Shown here: positions 1 to 7,085 of the stretch, in pieces | Layout: each line of letters starts with the position of its first letter | Position numbering within the stretch: position 1 is the stretch's first letter | DNA from: Micromonosporaceae bacterium | GTDB lineage: Bacteria; Actinomycetota; Actinomycetes; Mycobacteriales; Micromonosporaceae | DNA: 53,832 bases | Assembly (NCBI GenBank): GCA_009377645.1 | Contig: WHTQ01000024.1 | Span: forward strand, 1-53,832 | Direction: 5' to 3' | The notes under the pieces: generated by a model | Told to the model about the DNA's origin: nothing | Seen by the model: only the letters and a program-made list of their open reading frames with translations | The model's database searches: none | Translations under genes and position numbers: made by a program

Positions 1-300
1 CAGCTGGTCGGCCAGCGCGATCGCGGTCAGCCCGGACAGGCAGACCTTGTTGACGGTCAGCGCCGGCACCGACATCGAGATCCCGGCGCCGACCGCCGCC
101 TGCCGGGCCGGGATCTGCCCGGCGCCGGCCGTCAGCACCTGCCCCATGATCACGTACTGCACCTGGTCGGCGGCCACGCCGCCGCGGGCCAGCGCGGCCC
201 GGATCGCCACCGCGCCGAGCTCGGTGGCCGGGAAGTCCTTGAGGTTGCCCTGCAGCCGCCCCATCGGGGTACGCGCGCCGCTGACGATCACCGAAGTCAT
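1..300 (-). CDS. Acetyl-CoA C-acetyltransferase (thiolase), N-terminal part, cut by window edge
   Basis: This is the first 100 codons of a thiolase; the rest lies beyond base 1. Thiolases join or split acyl-CoA units (two acetyl-CoA to acetoacetyl-CoA) in fatty-acid and polyhydroxyalkanoate metabolism. The reading frame starts with ATG at base 300 and opens with the family pattern [15 protein letters not shown]. Near residue 89 it shows NKVCLSG, which carries the acyl-accepting cysteine. It is divergent from the methylmalonyl-CoA epimerase gene with only 52 bases between the starts, so both promoters must lie there. From memory, the same pairing occurs beside scy/filP in Streptomyces. Whether it is biosynthetic or degradative cannot be told from this fragment. 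Confidence 0.93.
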   Translation of the reverse strand, partial: MTSVIVSGARTPMGRLQGNLKDFPATELGAVAIRAALARGGVAADQVQYVIMGQVLTAGAGQIPARQAAVGAGISMSVPALTVNKVCLSGLTAIALADQL

Positions 301-352
301 ATGCCCCTGCCCCACCAGTCTGTCTGAACGATCCTTCAGCCAGACTAGCGTT

Positions 353-811
353 ATGAGCGAGGCGGTTGCCGAGGGCATTGGGCTGCTGCGGATCGATCAC
401 GTCGGGCTGGCGGTGCCGGACCTGGACGCGGCGATCGCGTACCACCAGCGGGTGTTCGGGATGCGCTGCGTGCACCAGGAGACGAACCAGGAGCAGGGGG
501 TACGGGAGGCGATGCTGACGATCGGCGAACCGCCCGGTCCCGGCGGTTACCTGCAGCTGCTGGCGCCGCTGCGCCCGGACTCGCCGATCGGGAAGTTCCT
601 GGACCGGCACGGGCCCGGCGTGCAGCAGCTGGCGTACGCGGTGGCGGACCTGGACGCGGCCAGCGCGGCGCTGCGGGAGCGGGGGGTGCGGCTGCTCTAC
701 GACACGCCGAAGCGCGGCACGGGCGGTTCCCGGATCAACTTCGTGCACCCGCGGGACGCCGGCGGGGTGCTGGTTGAGCTGGTCGAGCCGGCGGTACGCG
801 CGTCCGGTTGA
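353..811 (+). CDS. mce: Methylmalonyl-CoA epimerase (VOC fold)
   Basis: Encodes 152 residues, the usual size for methylmalonyl-CoA epimerase, which interconverts (2R)- and (2S)-methylmalonyl-CoA between propionyl-CoA carboxylase and the B12-dependent mutase. Two VOC half-domains are visible: [14 protein letters not shown] near residue 14 and a second unit with [15 protein letters not shown] near residue 88. The histidines in these units and the terminal VLVELVE glutamate are the expected metal ligands. The frame stays open upstream to base 47, but ATG at 353 is chosen because homology starts just after it and because an earlier start would overlap the divergent thiolase. A cobalamin adenosyltransferase gene further along the window fits the same B12-dependent pathway. 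Confidence 0.93.
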   Translation: MSEAVAEGIGLLRIDHVGLAVPDLDAAIAYHQRVFGMRCVHQETNQEQGVREAMLTIGEPPGPGGYLQLLAPLRPDSPIGKFLDRHGPGVQQLAYAVADLDAASAALRERGVRLLYDTPKRGTGGSRINFVHPRDAGGVLVELVEPAVRASG

Positions 812-931
812 GCGGGGCGGCGCGCGCCCGGTTGAGCCGGCGGTGCCGAACCAGGCGGCGCCGAGCCGAATCGGGCGACATTTACGCCCCACCCTTGCGC
901 AAACCCCCAGGGTATCTGCAAGTATGTCCCA

Positions 932-2176
932 ATGCCCCAGCAGCAATCCTCCCTGGCGTTCTTTGACAACGCCAACAGCAGTCCGGACTTCACGGTCGGC
1001 CTGCGCGGCTATGACCGCGAGCAGGTCAACAACTACATCGCCCGGCTGAACCAGTCAGTCGCCCAGCACCAGGCCGACAAGGAGGAGGCGGAGAAACGCC
1101 TCGGCGATGCTCAGCGCCGGCTCCGGGCCGCTGAACAACGGCTCGGCTCGATGGAGCAGAAGCTCACCGACACCAGCAAGCAGCTGGAGGAGAACAGCCG
1201 GCCCACGCTGTCCGGGCTCGGCACCCGAGTCGAGCAGATCCTCCGGCTGGCCGAGGAGCAGGCCAACGATCATCGCGGCGAGTCGAAACGGGAGTCCGAG
1301 GGGATTCTGTCGGCGGCCCGGCTGGAGGCGCGCGAGATCACCGACAAGGCCCGAGCCGAGGCGGCCGCCATGAAGGCCACCGCCGAGCGGGAGGCCGGCG
1401 AGGTGACCACCGCGGCCGAGCGGGAGGCGGCCGAGGTGCGGGTGCAGGCCCGGCGGGAGGCGGACACGCTGCGCGCCGACGCCGAGCGAGAGACCAAGGC
1501 GCTGCGCACCTCCACCGCCCACGAGGTGTCGGAGCTCAAGAACAATGTGGAGCGCGAGGTCGCGACGCTGCGCGCCACCGCCGAGCGGGAGATCACCCAG
1601 CTGCGCGCCAAGGCCTCCCGGGAGGCCGAGGAGAAGCGGGCCGAGGCGACCAAGATGCTCACCGACGCCAAGGACCAGCGCGACCGGGAGCTGCAGGCAC
1701 TCGCGCTGGAGCTGGCGGAGCGGCGGGAGACCGCCGAGCGGGAGGACGCCGAGCGGCACTCCGTGCAGGTGGCGGCGACCCAGGAGATGGTCGCGGTCGC
1801 TGAGGAGCGGGCCCGGGCGTCCGAGGACCGGAAGGCGGAGATGGACCGGCAGGCGGAGGCCCGCCGGGTCGAGTCCGAGCGGCACGCCGGCGAGCTGATC
1901 GCGGACGCGAAGGCACAGGCCGAGAAGACCCGCGGCGACGCGAACGGCGAGGCGCACCGGCTGGTCACCGAGGCGCGGGAGGAGGCCGACCGCACGACTA
2001 CCGCCGCCCGGCAGGAGGTGGACAACCTGACCCGCCAGAAGGAGGCGGTCACTGCCCAGCTCGGCCAGATGCTCTCGGGGCTGGCCGGGATCGTGCCCGG
2101 GGTCGGCGGCGGCACCAGTGCCGCGAAGGCCGATCCGGACGAGAAGGAGGCGGCCTCCCGCAAGGCCACCAGCTAA
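932..2176 (+). CDS. DivIVA-domain coiled-coil protein (Scy/FilP-like cytoskeletal protein)
   Basis: A 414-residue protein that is almost wholly coiled coil. The N terminus carries a DivIVA-type motif, VGLRGYDREQVNNYIARL near residue 22, followed by long heptad-like stretches rich in Ala, Glu and Arg from about residue 45 to 375. A Gly-rich linker (GLAGIVPGVGGG) and a charged tail close the protein. Such proteins mark poles or branch points and act as scaffolds in actinobacteria; Scy and FilP of Streptomyces are the best known. It sits directly upstream of a second protein of the same class, as scy and filP do in Streptomyces. Which of the two genes matches which is not certain. ATG at 932 is the first start in the conserved frame. 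Confidence 0.85.
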   Translation: MPQQQSSLAFFDNANSSPDFTVGLRGYDREQVNNYIARLNQSVAQHQADKEEAEKRLGDAQRRLRAAEQRLGSMEQKLTDTSKQLEENSRPTLSGLGTRVEQILRLAEEQANDHRGESKRESEGILSAARLEAREITDKARAEAAAMKATAEREAGEVTTAAEREAAEVRVQARREADTLRADAERETKALRTSTAHEVSELKNNVEREVATLRATAEREITQLRAKASREAEEKRAEATKMLTDAKDQRDRELQALALELAERRETAEREDAERHSVQVAATQEMVAVAEERARASEDRKAEMDRQAEARRVESERHAGELIADAKAQAEKTRGDANGEAHRLVTEAREEADRTTTAARQEVDNLTRQKEAVTAQLGQMLSGLAGIVPGVGGGTSAAKADPDEKEAASRKATS

Positions 2177-2205
2177 GCGGAGGCCGGACCCCGGCTAGCG
2201 GCTAG

Positions 2206-2252
2206 CGGGAGGGGCCTGGCTCGGGGGCTGGACCCGAGCAAGGCCCCTCCCG
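2206..2252 (+). terminator. Strong two-tier hairpin after the first coiled-coil gene
   Basis: A perfect 12-bp stem, CGGGAGGGGCCT (2206-2217) against 2241-2252, encloses a second perfect 7-bp stem, GCTCGGG (2219-2225) against 2233-2239. There is no T tract, which is common for GC-rich actinobacterial terminators. It lies 30 bases after the stop at 2176 and before the next gene on the same strand, so it may end or attenuate transcription between the two coiled-coil genes. Confidence 0.6.
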
Positions 2253-2272
2253 GACCGGTTTGCTGCGTCCTG

Positions 2273-2309
2273 CCACGTTCCGGGGGTTTCCGGGCGGGAC
2301 GGAACGTGG
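2273..2309. promoter_or_regulatory. Inverted repeat just upstream of the second coiled-coil gene
   Basis: Perfect 10-bp arms, CCACGTTCCG (2273-2282) and CGGAACGTGG (2300-2309), with a 17-base spacer. The element ends 18 bases before the ATG at 2328 and 3 bases before an alternative GTG at 2313. It could be an operator or an RNA hairpin that controls translation of the downstream gene. No protein is known to bind it. Confidence 0.45.
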
Positions 2310-2327
2310 CGTGTGAGGATAGAGGGC

Positions 2328-4031
2328 ATGTCGCACAGCGGGGAGCTGATGGCGCTGGGTGAAGGCGTCAGCACGGAGGCCAGCTTCGAAGCGGTGGTGT
2401 GGGGCTACCACAAGAAGCAGGTAGACAAGTACGTCGCCCAGGTCGAGGCCGAGATCGCGACGCTCGGCGCCGAACGTGAGCAGGCGCTGGCCCAGATCCA
2501 GGCGCTGGCCGGCCAGGTCGAGCACCTGCGCACGGAGCTGGCGCAGCTACGCCCCCGGATCGCCGCTCCGAACCGGGTCTCGTTCCGGCACCTGGGTCCC
2601 TACGTCGAGCAGCTGCTCACGGTCGCCGAACAGCAGGCCGAGGCGATCCGGGCCGCCGCTGCTCGAGACATCGAGCAGCGGCGGGCGGAGCTGGACCGGC
2701 TGATCACCGAGGCGCAGGAGAAGACCGCGCAGGCGCAGCGGGACTTCGAGCTGGCGCTGGCCGCGCGGCGGGCCGAGGCGGAGCGGGTCGAGGCGCAGCG
2801 GCGCGCCGAGCTGGCGGCGGAGCTGGCGGCCGGCCGGGAGCAGGCGCAAGCGATGCGCGAGGCGGCCGCCCAGGAGCTGGCCACCGCCCAGCAGCAGGCA
2901 CGGGCGACCCGCGACGAAGCCGCCCTGGAACTAGTCACCGCCCAGCAGCAGGCACAGGCGACCCGCGACGAAGCCGGCCAGGAACTAGTCACCGCCCAGC
3001 AGCAGGCACGGGCGATGCGCGAGGAGGCCGGCCAGGAGCTGGCGGTCGCCCAGCGGGAGGCGGCCCGGTTCGTCGACGAGGCGACCGCCCATGCGACCCG
3101 GGTGAGCGCCGAGGCCGAGGCGTACGCGCAGACCACCCGCGCCGACGGCGAGGCGCACGCCACCCGGCTGGCCGAGCAGGCCGCCGCGCAGGCCGCCGAG
3201 GTCACCGCGGACGCGAACGCACACGCAGCCCAGGTCACCGCCGAAGCCGACGCGCACGCCGCCCAGCGCACCGCGGACGCCGACGCGCACGCCGCCCAGC
3301 GCATCGCGGAGGCCGACGCGCAGGCCGCCCAGGTCACCGCCGAGGCCGACGCCTACGCGCAGACCACCCGCGCCGACGGCGAGGCGCACGCCACCCGGCT
3401 GGCCGAGCAGGCCCAGCAGCACGCCACCCACCTCACCGACCAGGCCGCCGCCCAGGCCGCCCTGGTCACCACGGACACCGACGCCCGCGCCGGTCAGGTC
3501 ACCGCCGAGGCCGAGGCGTACGCGCAGACCACCCGCGCCGACGGCGAGGCGCACGCCACCCGGCTGGTCGAGCAGGCCCAGCAGTCGGCGGCCGCGATCC
3601 AGGCGACGGCGGAGCGGGACGCGGCGGCGGCTCACAGCACGGCCCGCAGCGACGCCGACCAGGTGCGTGCCGACGCCCAGCGGTACGCGGCGCAGCTGCG
3701 CGAGCAGGCCGAGCAGCAGGCGGCGGCCGCAGCCCAGCGGGCGGCGGCGGCGGAGCACGAAGCCGAGCTGTTCGCGGCGCAGGTGGCCGGGCACCGCACC
3801 GAGCTGATGGAGGCGCAGCGCCGGCTCACCGAGCTGGTGGCCCGTCGGCAGGAGGAGCGGCAGGAGGTCGAGGACGCGCAGCGCCGGCTGACCGAGCTGA
3901 CCGAGCGGCTCGCCGGTGAGCGGCACCGGCTGACCAACGTCCAGCTCGCCACCAACCTGCCGCCCCCAGCCGGCGCGGAGGAGGAGCTGGTCGACCCGCC
4001 GGCCGGGCCGTCCCGGGTCCACACCGACTAG
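2328..4031 (+). CDS. Long DivIVA/Scy-type coiled-coil protein with internal repeats
   Basis: A 567-residue protein of the same class as the preceding gene. The N terminus has FEAVVWGYHKKQVDKYVAQV, a DivIVA-type entry motif, followed by coiled coil to the end. The middle is built from repeats: three 18-residue units beginning TAQQQARATRDEA (2883-3044), then 11-residue units of the type TAEADAHAAQR, and three copies of a longer unit containing AYAQTTRADGEAHATRL. Hendecad (11-residue) spacing mixed with heptads is the known feature of actinobacterial Scy/FilP-like scaffolds. The repeats are also nearly identical at DNA level, which implies recent duplication or gene conversion. A GTG at 2313 would add five residues; ATG 2328 is preferred because it is the usual codon and gives MSHSGEL. 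Confidence 0.82.
   Translation: MSHSGELMALGEGVSTEASFEAVVWGYHKKQVDKYVAQVEAEIATLGAEREQALAQIQALAGQVEHLRTELAQLRPRIAAPNRVSFRHLGPYVEQLLTVAEQQAEAIRAAAARDIEQRRAELDRLITEAQEKTAQAQRDFELALAARRAEAERVEAQRRAELAAELAAGREQAQAMREAAAQELATAQQQARATRDEAALELVTAQQQAQATRDEAGQELVTAQQQARAMREEAGQELAVAQREAARFVDEATAHATRVSAEAEAYAQTTRADGEAHATRLAEQAAAQAAEVTADANAHAAQVTAEADAHAAQRTADADAHAAQRIAEADAQAAQVTAEADAYAQTTRADGEAHATRLAEQAQQHATHLTDQAAAQAALVTTDTDARAGQVTAEAEAYAQTTRADGEAHATRLVEQAQQSAAAIQATAERDAAAAHSTARSDADQVRADAQRYAAQLREQAEQQAAAAAQRAAAAEHEAELFAAQVAGHRTELMEAQRRLTELVARRQEERQEVEDAQRRLTELTERLAGERHRLTNVQLATNLPPPAGAEEELVDPPAGPSRVHTD
2883..3044 (+). repeat. Three tandem 54-bp units inside the second coiled-coil gene
   Basis: Units run 2883-2936, 2937-2990 and 2991-3044. 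Each encodes an 18-residue segment starting TAQQQA. The first two units differ at only a few bases and the third is more diverged. The frame is kept, so copy-number change would shorten or lengthen the coiled coil by 18 residues without a frameshift. Confidence 0.85.
3123..3567 (+). repeat. Three dispersed copies of a 49-base identical segment
   Basis: Copies lie at 3123-3171, 3354-3402 and 3519-3567 and each begins TACGCGCAGACCACCCGC. All three encode YAQTTRADGEAHATRL. Spacings are 231 and 165 bases, that is 77 and 55 codons, multiples of 11 codons, which agrees with hendecad periodicity of the coiled coil. Confidence 0.8.
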
Positions 4032-4041
4032 CCCCGACGTG

Positions 4042-4059
4042 CGCACTGGGCCGAGTGCG
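4042..4059. terminator. Weak hairpin between convergent genes
   Basis: CGCACT (4042-4047) pairs with AGTGCG (4054-4059) over a 6-base loop. It lies in the 54-base gap between the stop of the second coiled-coil gene and the convergent PIG-L gene. The short stem makes this only a possible bidirectional terminator. Confidence 0.3.
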
Positions 4060-4085
4060 GCTCAGATCGGCGCCCTCACTAGCGG

Positions 4086-4739
4086 TCAGCGCGGGCCGGT
4101 GCCGATCCGCAGCACCGCCTTGTCGCACCAGAACGCCTCCGCATAACGGGACCGGCACTCCATCCCGCGCAGCCGGGCGAGCCCGAGGAAGACCTCGTCG
4201 TCCCACCAGTCCCGGCCCTTCTGGGATGGGAAGTGGGTGTGCAGCAGCTCCAGCTTCCGCTGCGCGGTCGCCGGATCCATCGGCAGGTAGAGATTGCGGC
4301 GCGTCAGGTCCCCGTCCCACTTCGGGATCTCGTACTGCCAGATCACCGCGTCCCGGAACGCGGTCGGCGCCAGCTCGGCGACGGTCCGGTGGTCCTGGTG
4401 AGCGTCCTGGCGGGACGGTGCCAGGACCAGGTCGGGGCTGACCTGCCGGGCGGCCGCCTCGACCACCTCCTTGGCCTCGGCCCAGCGGGCCGGCAGCCGG
4501 CCGTCCGGGAGATCGTGGACCTGGAAGGTGATCCGGGCACCGGGCAGGAACGCCTCCGCCGCCGCGCGTGCCTCGGCCTGGCGCTCGGGAACCCCGGTGA
4601 ACAGCACGTAGTGCACCCGGAGCCCGGGGCGGGCGGCCGCCAGCGCGAGCAGCGTCCCGCCGGCCGCGATCTCCAGGTCGTCGGGGTGGGCGGCCAGCAC
4701 CACCAGCTCCCGCACCGCCGGCAGGTCGAGCGCCAGCAT
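4086..4739 (-). CDS. PIG-L family deacetylase (LmbE-like)
   Basis: A 217-residue protein of the zinc-dependent PIG-L/LmbE N-deacetylase family, which removes acetyl groups from N-acetylated sugars. The motifs AAHPDDLEIAAGG near residue 15 and DAHQDHRTVAE near residue 121 supply the metal-binding His and Asp residues. Its ATG overlaps the stop of the upstream cytidylyltransferase gene by one base (TGATG), so the two are translationally coupled. The natural reading is that it deacetylates a nucleotide-linked or glycan amino sugar in this exopolysaccharide locus. The exact substrate cannot be inferred. Confidence 0.85.
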   Translation of the reverse strand: MLALDLPAVRELVVLAAHPDDLEIAAGGTLLALAAARPGLRVHYVLFTGVPERQAEARAAAEAFLPGARITFQVHDLPDGRLPARWAEAKEVVEAAARQVSPDLVLAPSRQDAHQDHRTVAELAPTAFRDAVIWQYEIPKWDGDLTRRNLYLPMDPATAQRKLELLHTHFPSQKGRDWWDDEVFLGLARLRGMECRSRYAEAFWCDKAVLRIGTGPR

Positions 4740-5539
4740 CACCGCACCGCCGCGGCCCGCCGCTGCGGATCCCACAGCATCCACGGGCACTCCCCCCGCT
4801 GGTACATGTGCTCCAGCTCGGCCCGGTCCTTGAAGGTGTCCGCGGCGCGCCAGAACCCCTCGTACCGCTGCGCCAGCAGCCGGCCCTGCGGGACCAGCCG
4901 GGCGAGCGCCTCCGGCACCATCTCCTCGCCCTCCCGCAGCACGTCGAAGATCTCCGGGGTCATCGCGAAGTAGCCGCCGTTTTCCCACTGCATCAGCTCG
5001 CGGATGGCACGGACCGCGGTCACCTGGCCGCGGTCGTCCATCTCCACCACATGGTGGCTGGAGACCGGAGGAACGACCAGCATGCTGGCGACCGCGTTGC
5101 TGGCCCGGAACCGCTCGATCAGCTCCGGCATCGGGGCGTCGGTGAGCGTGTCCGCATAGTTGGCGAGGAACACCGGCTCGTCCTGCACGTGGGCGCGCAC
5201 CCGCAGCAGCCGCTCCCCGATCGTCGCGTGCAGCCCGGTGTCGATGAACGTTATCTTCCAGTCGGTGATGTCGGCCGAGTGCAGCCGCAGGTCCTGACCG
5301 CCCGCGGTGAGCGTGAAGTCGTTCGAGAGAGTCTCGTCGTAGCGGAGGAAGTAGTCCTTCACCGCCGCCGCGCCGTGCCCCAGACACAGGATGAACTCGG
5401 TGTGCCCGAAGTGGGCGTAGTAACGCATGACGTGCCACAGCAACGGCCGGTCGCCGATCATCGCCATCGGCTTGGGCGCGGAGCTCTCGCCCTCCCGCAT
5501 CCGCATGCCGAGACCCCCGCAGAACAGGACCACCTTCAC
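4739..5539 (-). CDS. Glucose-1-phosphate cytidylyltransferase-like nucleotidyltransferase
   Basis: A 266-residue sugar-phosphate nucleotidyltransferase. The N terminus KVVLFCGGLGMRMREG and the following PKPMAMIGDRPLLWHVM match the RfbF type that makes CDP-glucose from CTP and glucose-1-phosphate. The GTG start at 5539 is supported by AGGTGG seven bases upstream. It stands in an operon with the methyltransferase 21 bases upstream and the coupled PIG-L gene downstream. CDP-glucose normally goes to a 4,6-dehydratase (RfbG) on the way to CDP-deoxysugars such as abequose or tyvelose. No clear RfbG is in this window, so either that step is elsewhere or another SDR enzyme here takes over. Confidence 0.85.
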   Translation of the reverse strand: MKVVLFCGGLGMRMREGESSAPKPMAMIGDRPLLWHVMRYYAHFGHTEFILCLGHGAAAVKDYFLRYDETLSNDFTLTAGGQDLRLHSADITDWKITFIDTGLHATIGERLLRVRAHVQDEPVFLANYADTLTDAPMPELIERFRASNAVASMLVVPPVSSHHVVEMDDRGQVTAVRAIRELMQWENGGYFAMTPEIFDVLREGEEMVPEALARLVPQGRLLAQRYEGFWRAADTFKDRAELEHMYQRGECPWMLWDPQRRAAAVR

Positions 5540-5560
5540 GCCGGGACCACCTCTTCCACG

Positions 5561-6790
5561 TTAGACGACCTCCAGCTCCGGGATCGGGAACACCAGCTGA
5601 CCGCCCCAGTCCCGCACATAGGACAGCTGGGAGCTGATCTCGGTCCGCAGGTTCCAGGGCAGTACCAGCACGAAGTCCGGCCGGTCCTGGGCGATCCGGG
5701 CCGGGTCGTGGATCGGGATGTGGGTGCCTGGCAGGAACCGGCCCTGCTTGTGCGGGCTCCGGTCGACGGTCCAGGCGAGCAGGTCGGTCCGGATGCCGCA
5801 GTGGTTCAACAGCGTGTTTCCCTTACCGGGGGCGCCGTAGCCAACCACAGTAGACCCGTTCGCTCGCGCAGTAAGGAGGAACCCCACCAGGTCCCGTTTG
5901 ATCTCGTACACCGCGGCGGTGAAGCCACGGTGACCCTCTAAGGTGTGCAGCCCGGCGACCGCCTCGGCCTCCAGGACCGCCTTGACGGTCGGCAACGGCT
6001 CACCGGCAGTGGCTTCCGGTCGGGCGTGGACCCGCAACGACCCGCCATGCGTGGGCAGCTCCTCGACGTCGACCGCCGTCAGGCCGGCCGTGGCCAGCGC
6101 CCGGGTGGCGGTCAACAGCGACAGATACTGATAGTGCTCGTGGTAGATCGTGTCGTACTGCCGGCCCTCGATCAGCCGGAGCAGGTGCGGGAGCTCCAGT
6201 GTGACCAGACCGTCCGGCTTGACCAGAGCGGCCAGGCCGGCGGTGAAGCCGCGCAGGTCCGGGACGTGGGCGTAGACGTTGTTTGCGACCACCAGGTCGG
6301 CGCGGCCGTGCCGGTCGGCGAGCTCCTCCCCGACCGCCGCGTCGAGATACCGGGTCTCGGTCCGGACCCCCCCGGCGCGAGCGACCTCGGCGATGTTGGC
6401 GGCCGGCTCCACCCCCAACACCGGCACCCCGGCGGCCACGAAGTGCTGCAGCAGGTAGCCGTCGTTGCTCGCCACCTCCGTGACCAGGTTGCCGGTGCCG
6501 AGGCGCAGGCGTTCGACCATCGCCTCGGCATACCGCTTGGCGTGCGCCACCCAGGAGTCCGAGTAGGAGGAGAAGTACGCGTAGTCGGAGAAGATGTCCT
6601 CGCCCGGCACGTACCTGGGCAGCTGGACCAGCAGGCAGGCGGAGCAGACCCGCACGTGCAGCGGGTAGAACGTCTCCGGTTGGTCGAGCTGGTCGGCCCG
6701 CAGGTAGCTCTCGCACAGCGGGGACATCCCGAGGTCGACGAAGGTCTCCGTGAGCGGTTGCCCGCACAGCCGGCACGGGTTGGTGAGCAA
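5561..6790 (-). CDS. TylCIII-type sugar C-methyltransferase (three-domain SAM enzyme)
   Basis: A 409-residue protein with the three-part structure of NDP-sugar C-methyltransferases such as TylCIII and NovU. It has a zinc-binding N terminus (CRLCG at residue 6 and CSACL near residue 50), a central SAM domain (VTEVASNDGYLLQHF near residue 102) and a C-terminal domain with VVGYGAPGKGNTLLNHCG. The YHEHYQYLS signature of this family is present. The TTG start is supported by GAGGAG five bases upstream. It heads the operon with the cytidylyltransferase and PIG-L genes, so a branched-chain or methylated CDP-sugar is a plausible product. It is one of three enzymes of this build in the locus. Confidence 0.88.
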   Translation of the reverse strand: MLTNPCRLCGQPLTETFVDLGMSPLCESYLRADQLDQPETFYPLHVRVCSACLLVQLPRYVPGEDIFSDYAYFSSYSDSWVAHAKRYAEAMVERLRLGTGNLVTEVASNDGYLLQHFVAAGVPVLGVEPAANIAEVARAGGVRTETRYLDAAVGEELADRHGRADLVVANNVYAHVPDLRGFTAGLAALVKPDGLVTLELPHLLRLIEGRQYDTIYHEHYQYLSLLTATRALATAGLTAVDVEELPTHGGSLRVHARPEATAGEPLPTVKAVLEAEAVAGLHTLEGHRGFTAAVYEIKRDLVGFLLTARANGSTVVGYGAPGKGNTLLNHCGIRTDLLAWTVDRSPHKQGRFLPGTHIPIHDPARIAQDRPDFVLVLPWNLRTEISSQLSYVRDWGGQLVFPIPELEVV

Positions 6791-7085
6791 TCGGTCTCCT
6801 CGGTCGCCGGTGGTCGCGCAAGGTCGGGTACGGGGAGGTGACCGGGCCCAGTCCCGGTCTGCCCGCGCTTGCTGGAGGCCAACCTAGGTTGCTGTGCCGG
6901 GTCCGTCGAATGAAGAGTCGGATATCCGTCAGTTTGAGACACGGCAAATCGGACGGCGGTCGCTGAACTGGACCGTACGTCGCTTGTTCCGTTGGCGCCC
7001 GACCGGCAGACTCATACCTGGCCGGAGTGCGCGTGGGGGCGATCTGAAACACTCCGCCAGCCAGGCAGCGCCGAAGGGGGACGGG
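6791..7085. promoter_or_regulatory. Divergent promoter region between methyltransferase and Wzz-like genes
   Basis: A 295-base gene-free stretch between two divergent glycan operons. It contains the dyad site at 6915-6932. Reading toward the methyltransferase, a TAGGTT hexamer follows that site by 28 bases and could serve as a -10 element. No good -35/-10 pair is visible toward the Wzz-like gene, but a strong ribosome binding site (AGGGGGACGGG) precedes its ATG. Confidence 0.45.
6915..6932 (-). promoter_or_regulatory. Candidate shared operator, copy A
   Basis: The minus strand reads CTGACGGATATCCGACTC. It matches copy D upstream of rfbB at 15 of 18 bases (CTGTCGGAAACCCGACTC) and holds the perfect palindrome CGGATATCCG. 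It lies between divergent glycan operons like the other copies. Confidence 0.45.

Noticed and set aside
2883-3567. Regular repeats that could suggest a CRISPR array
   Set aside because: The repeats are in frame within a coiled-coil gene, there are no unique spacers between short identical repeats, and no cas genes are present.
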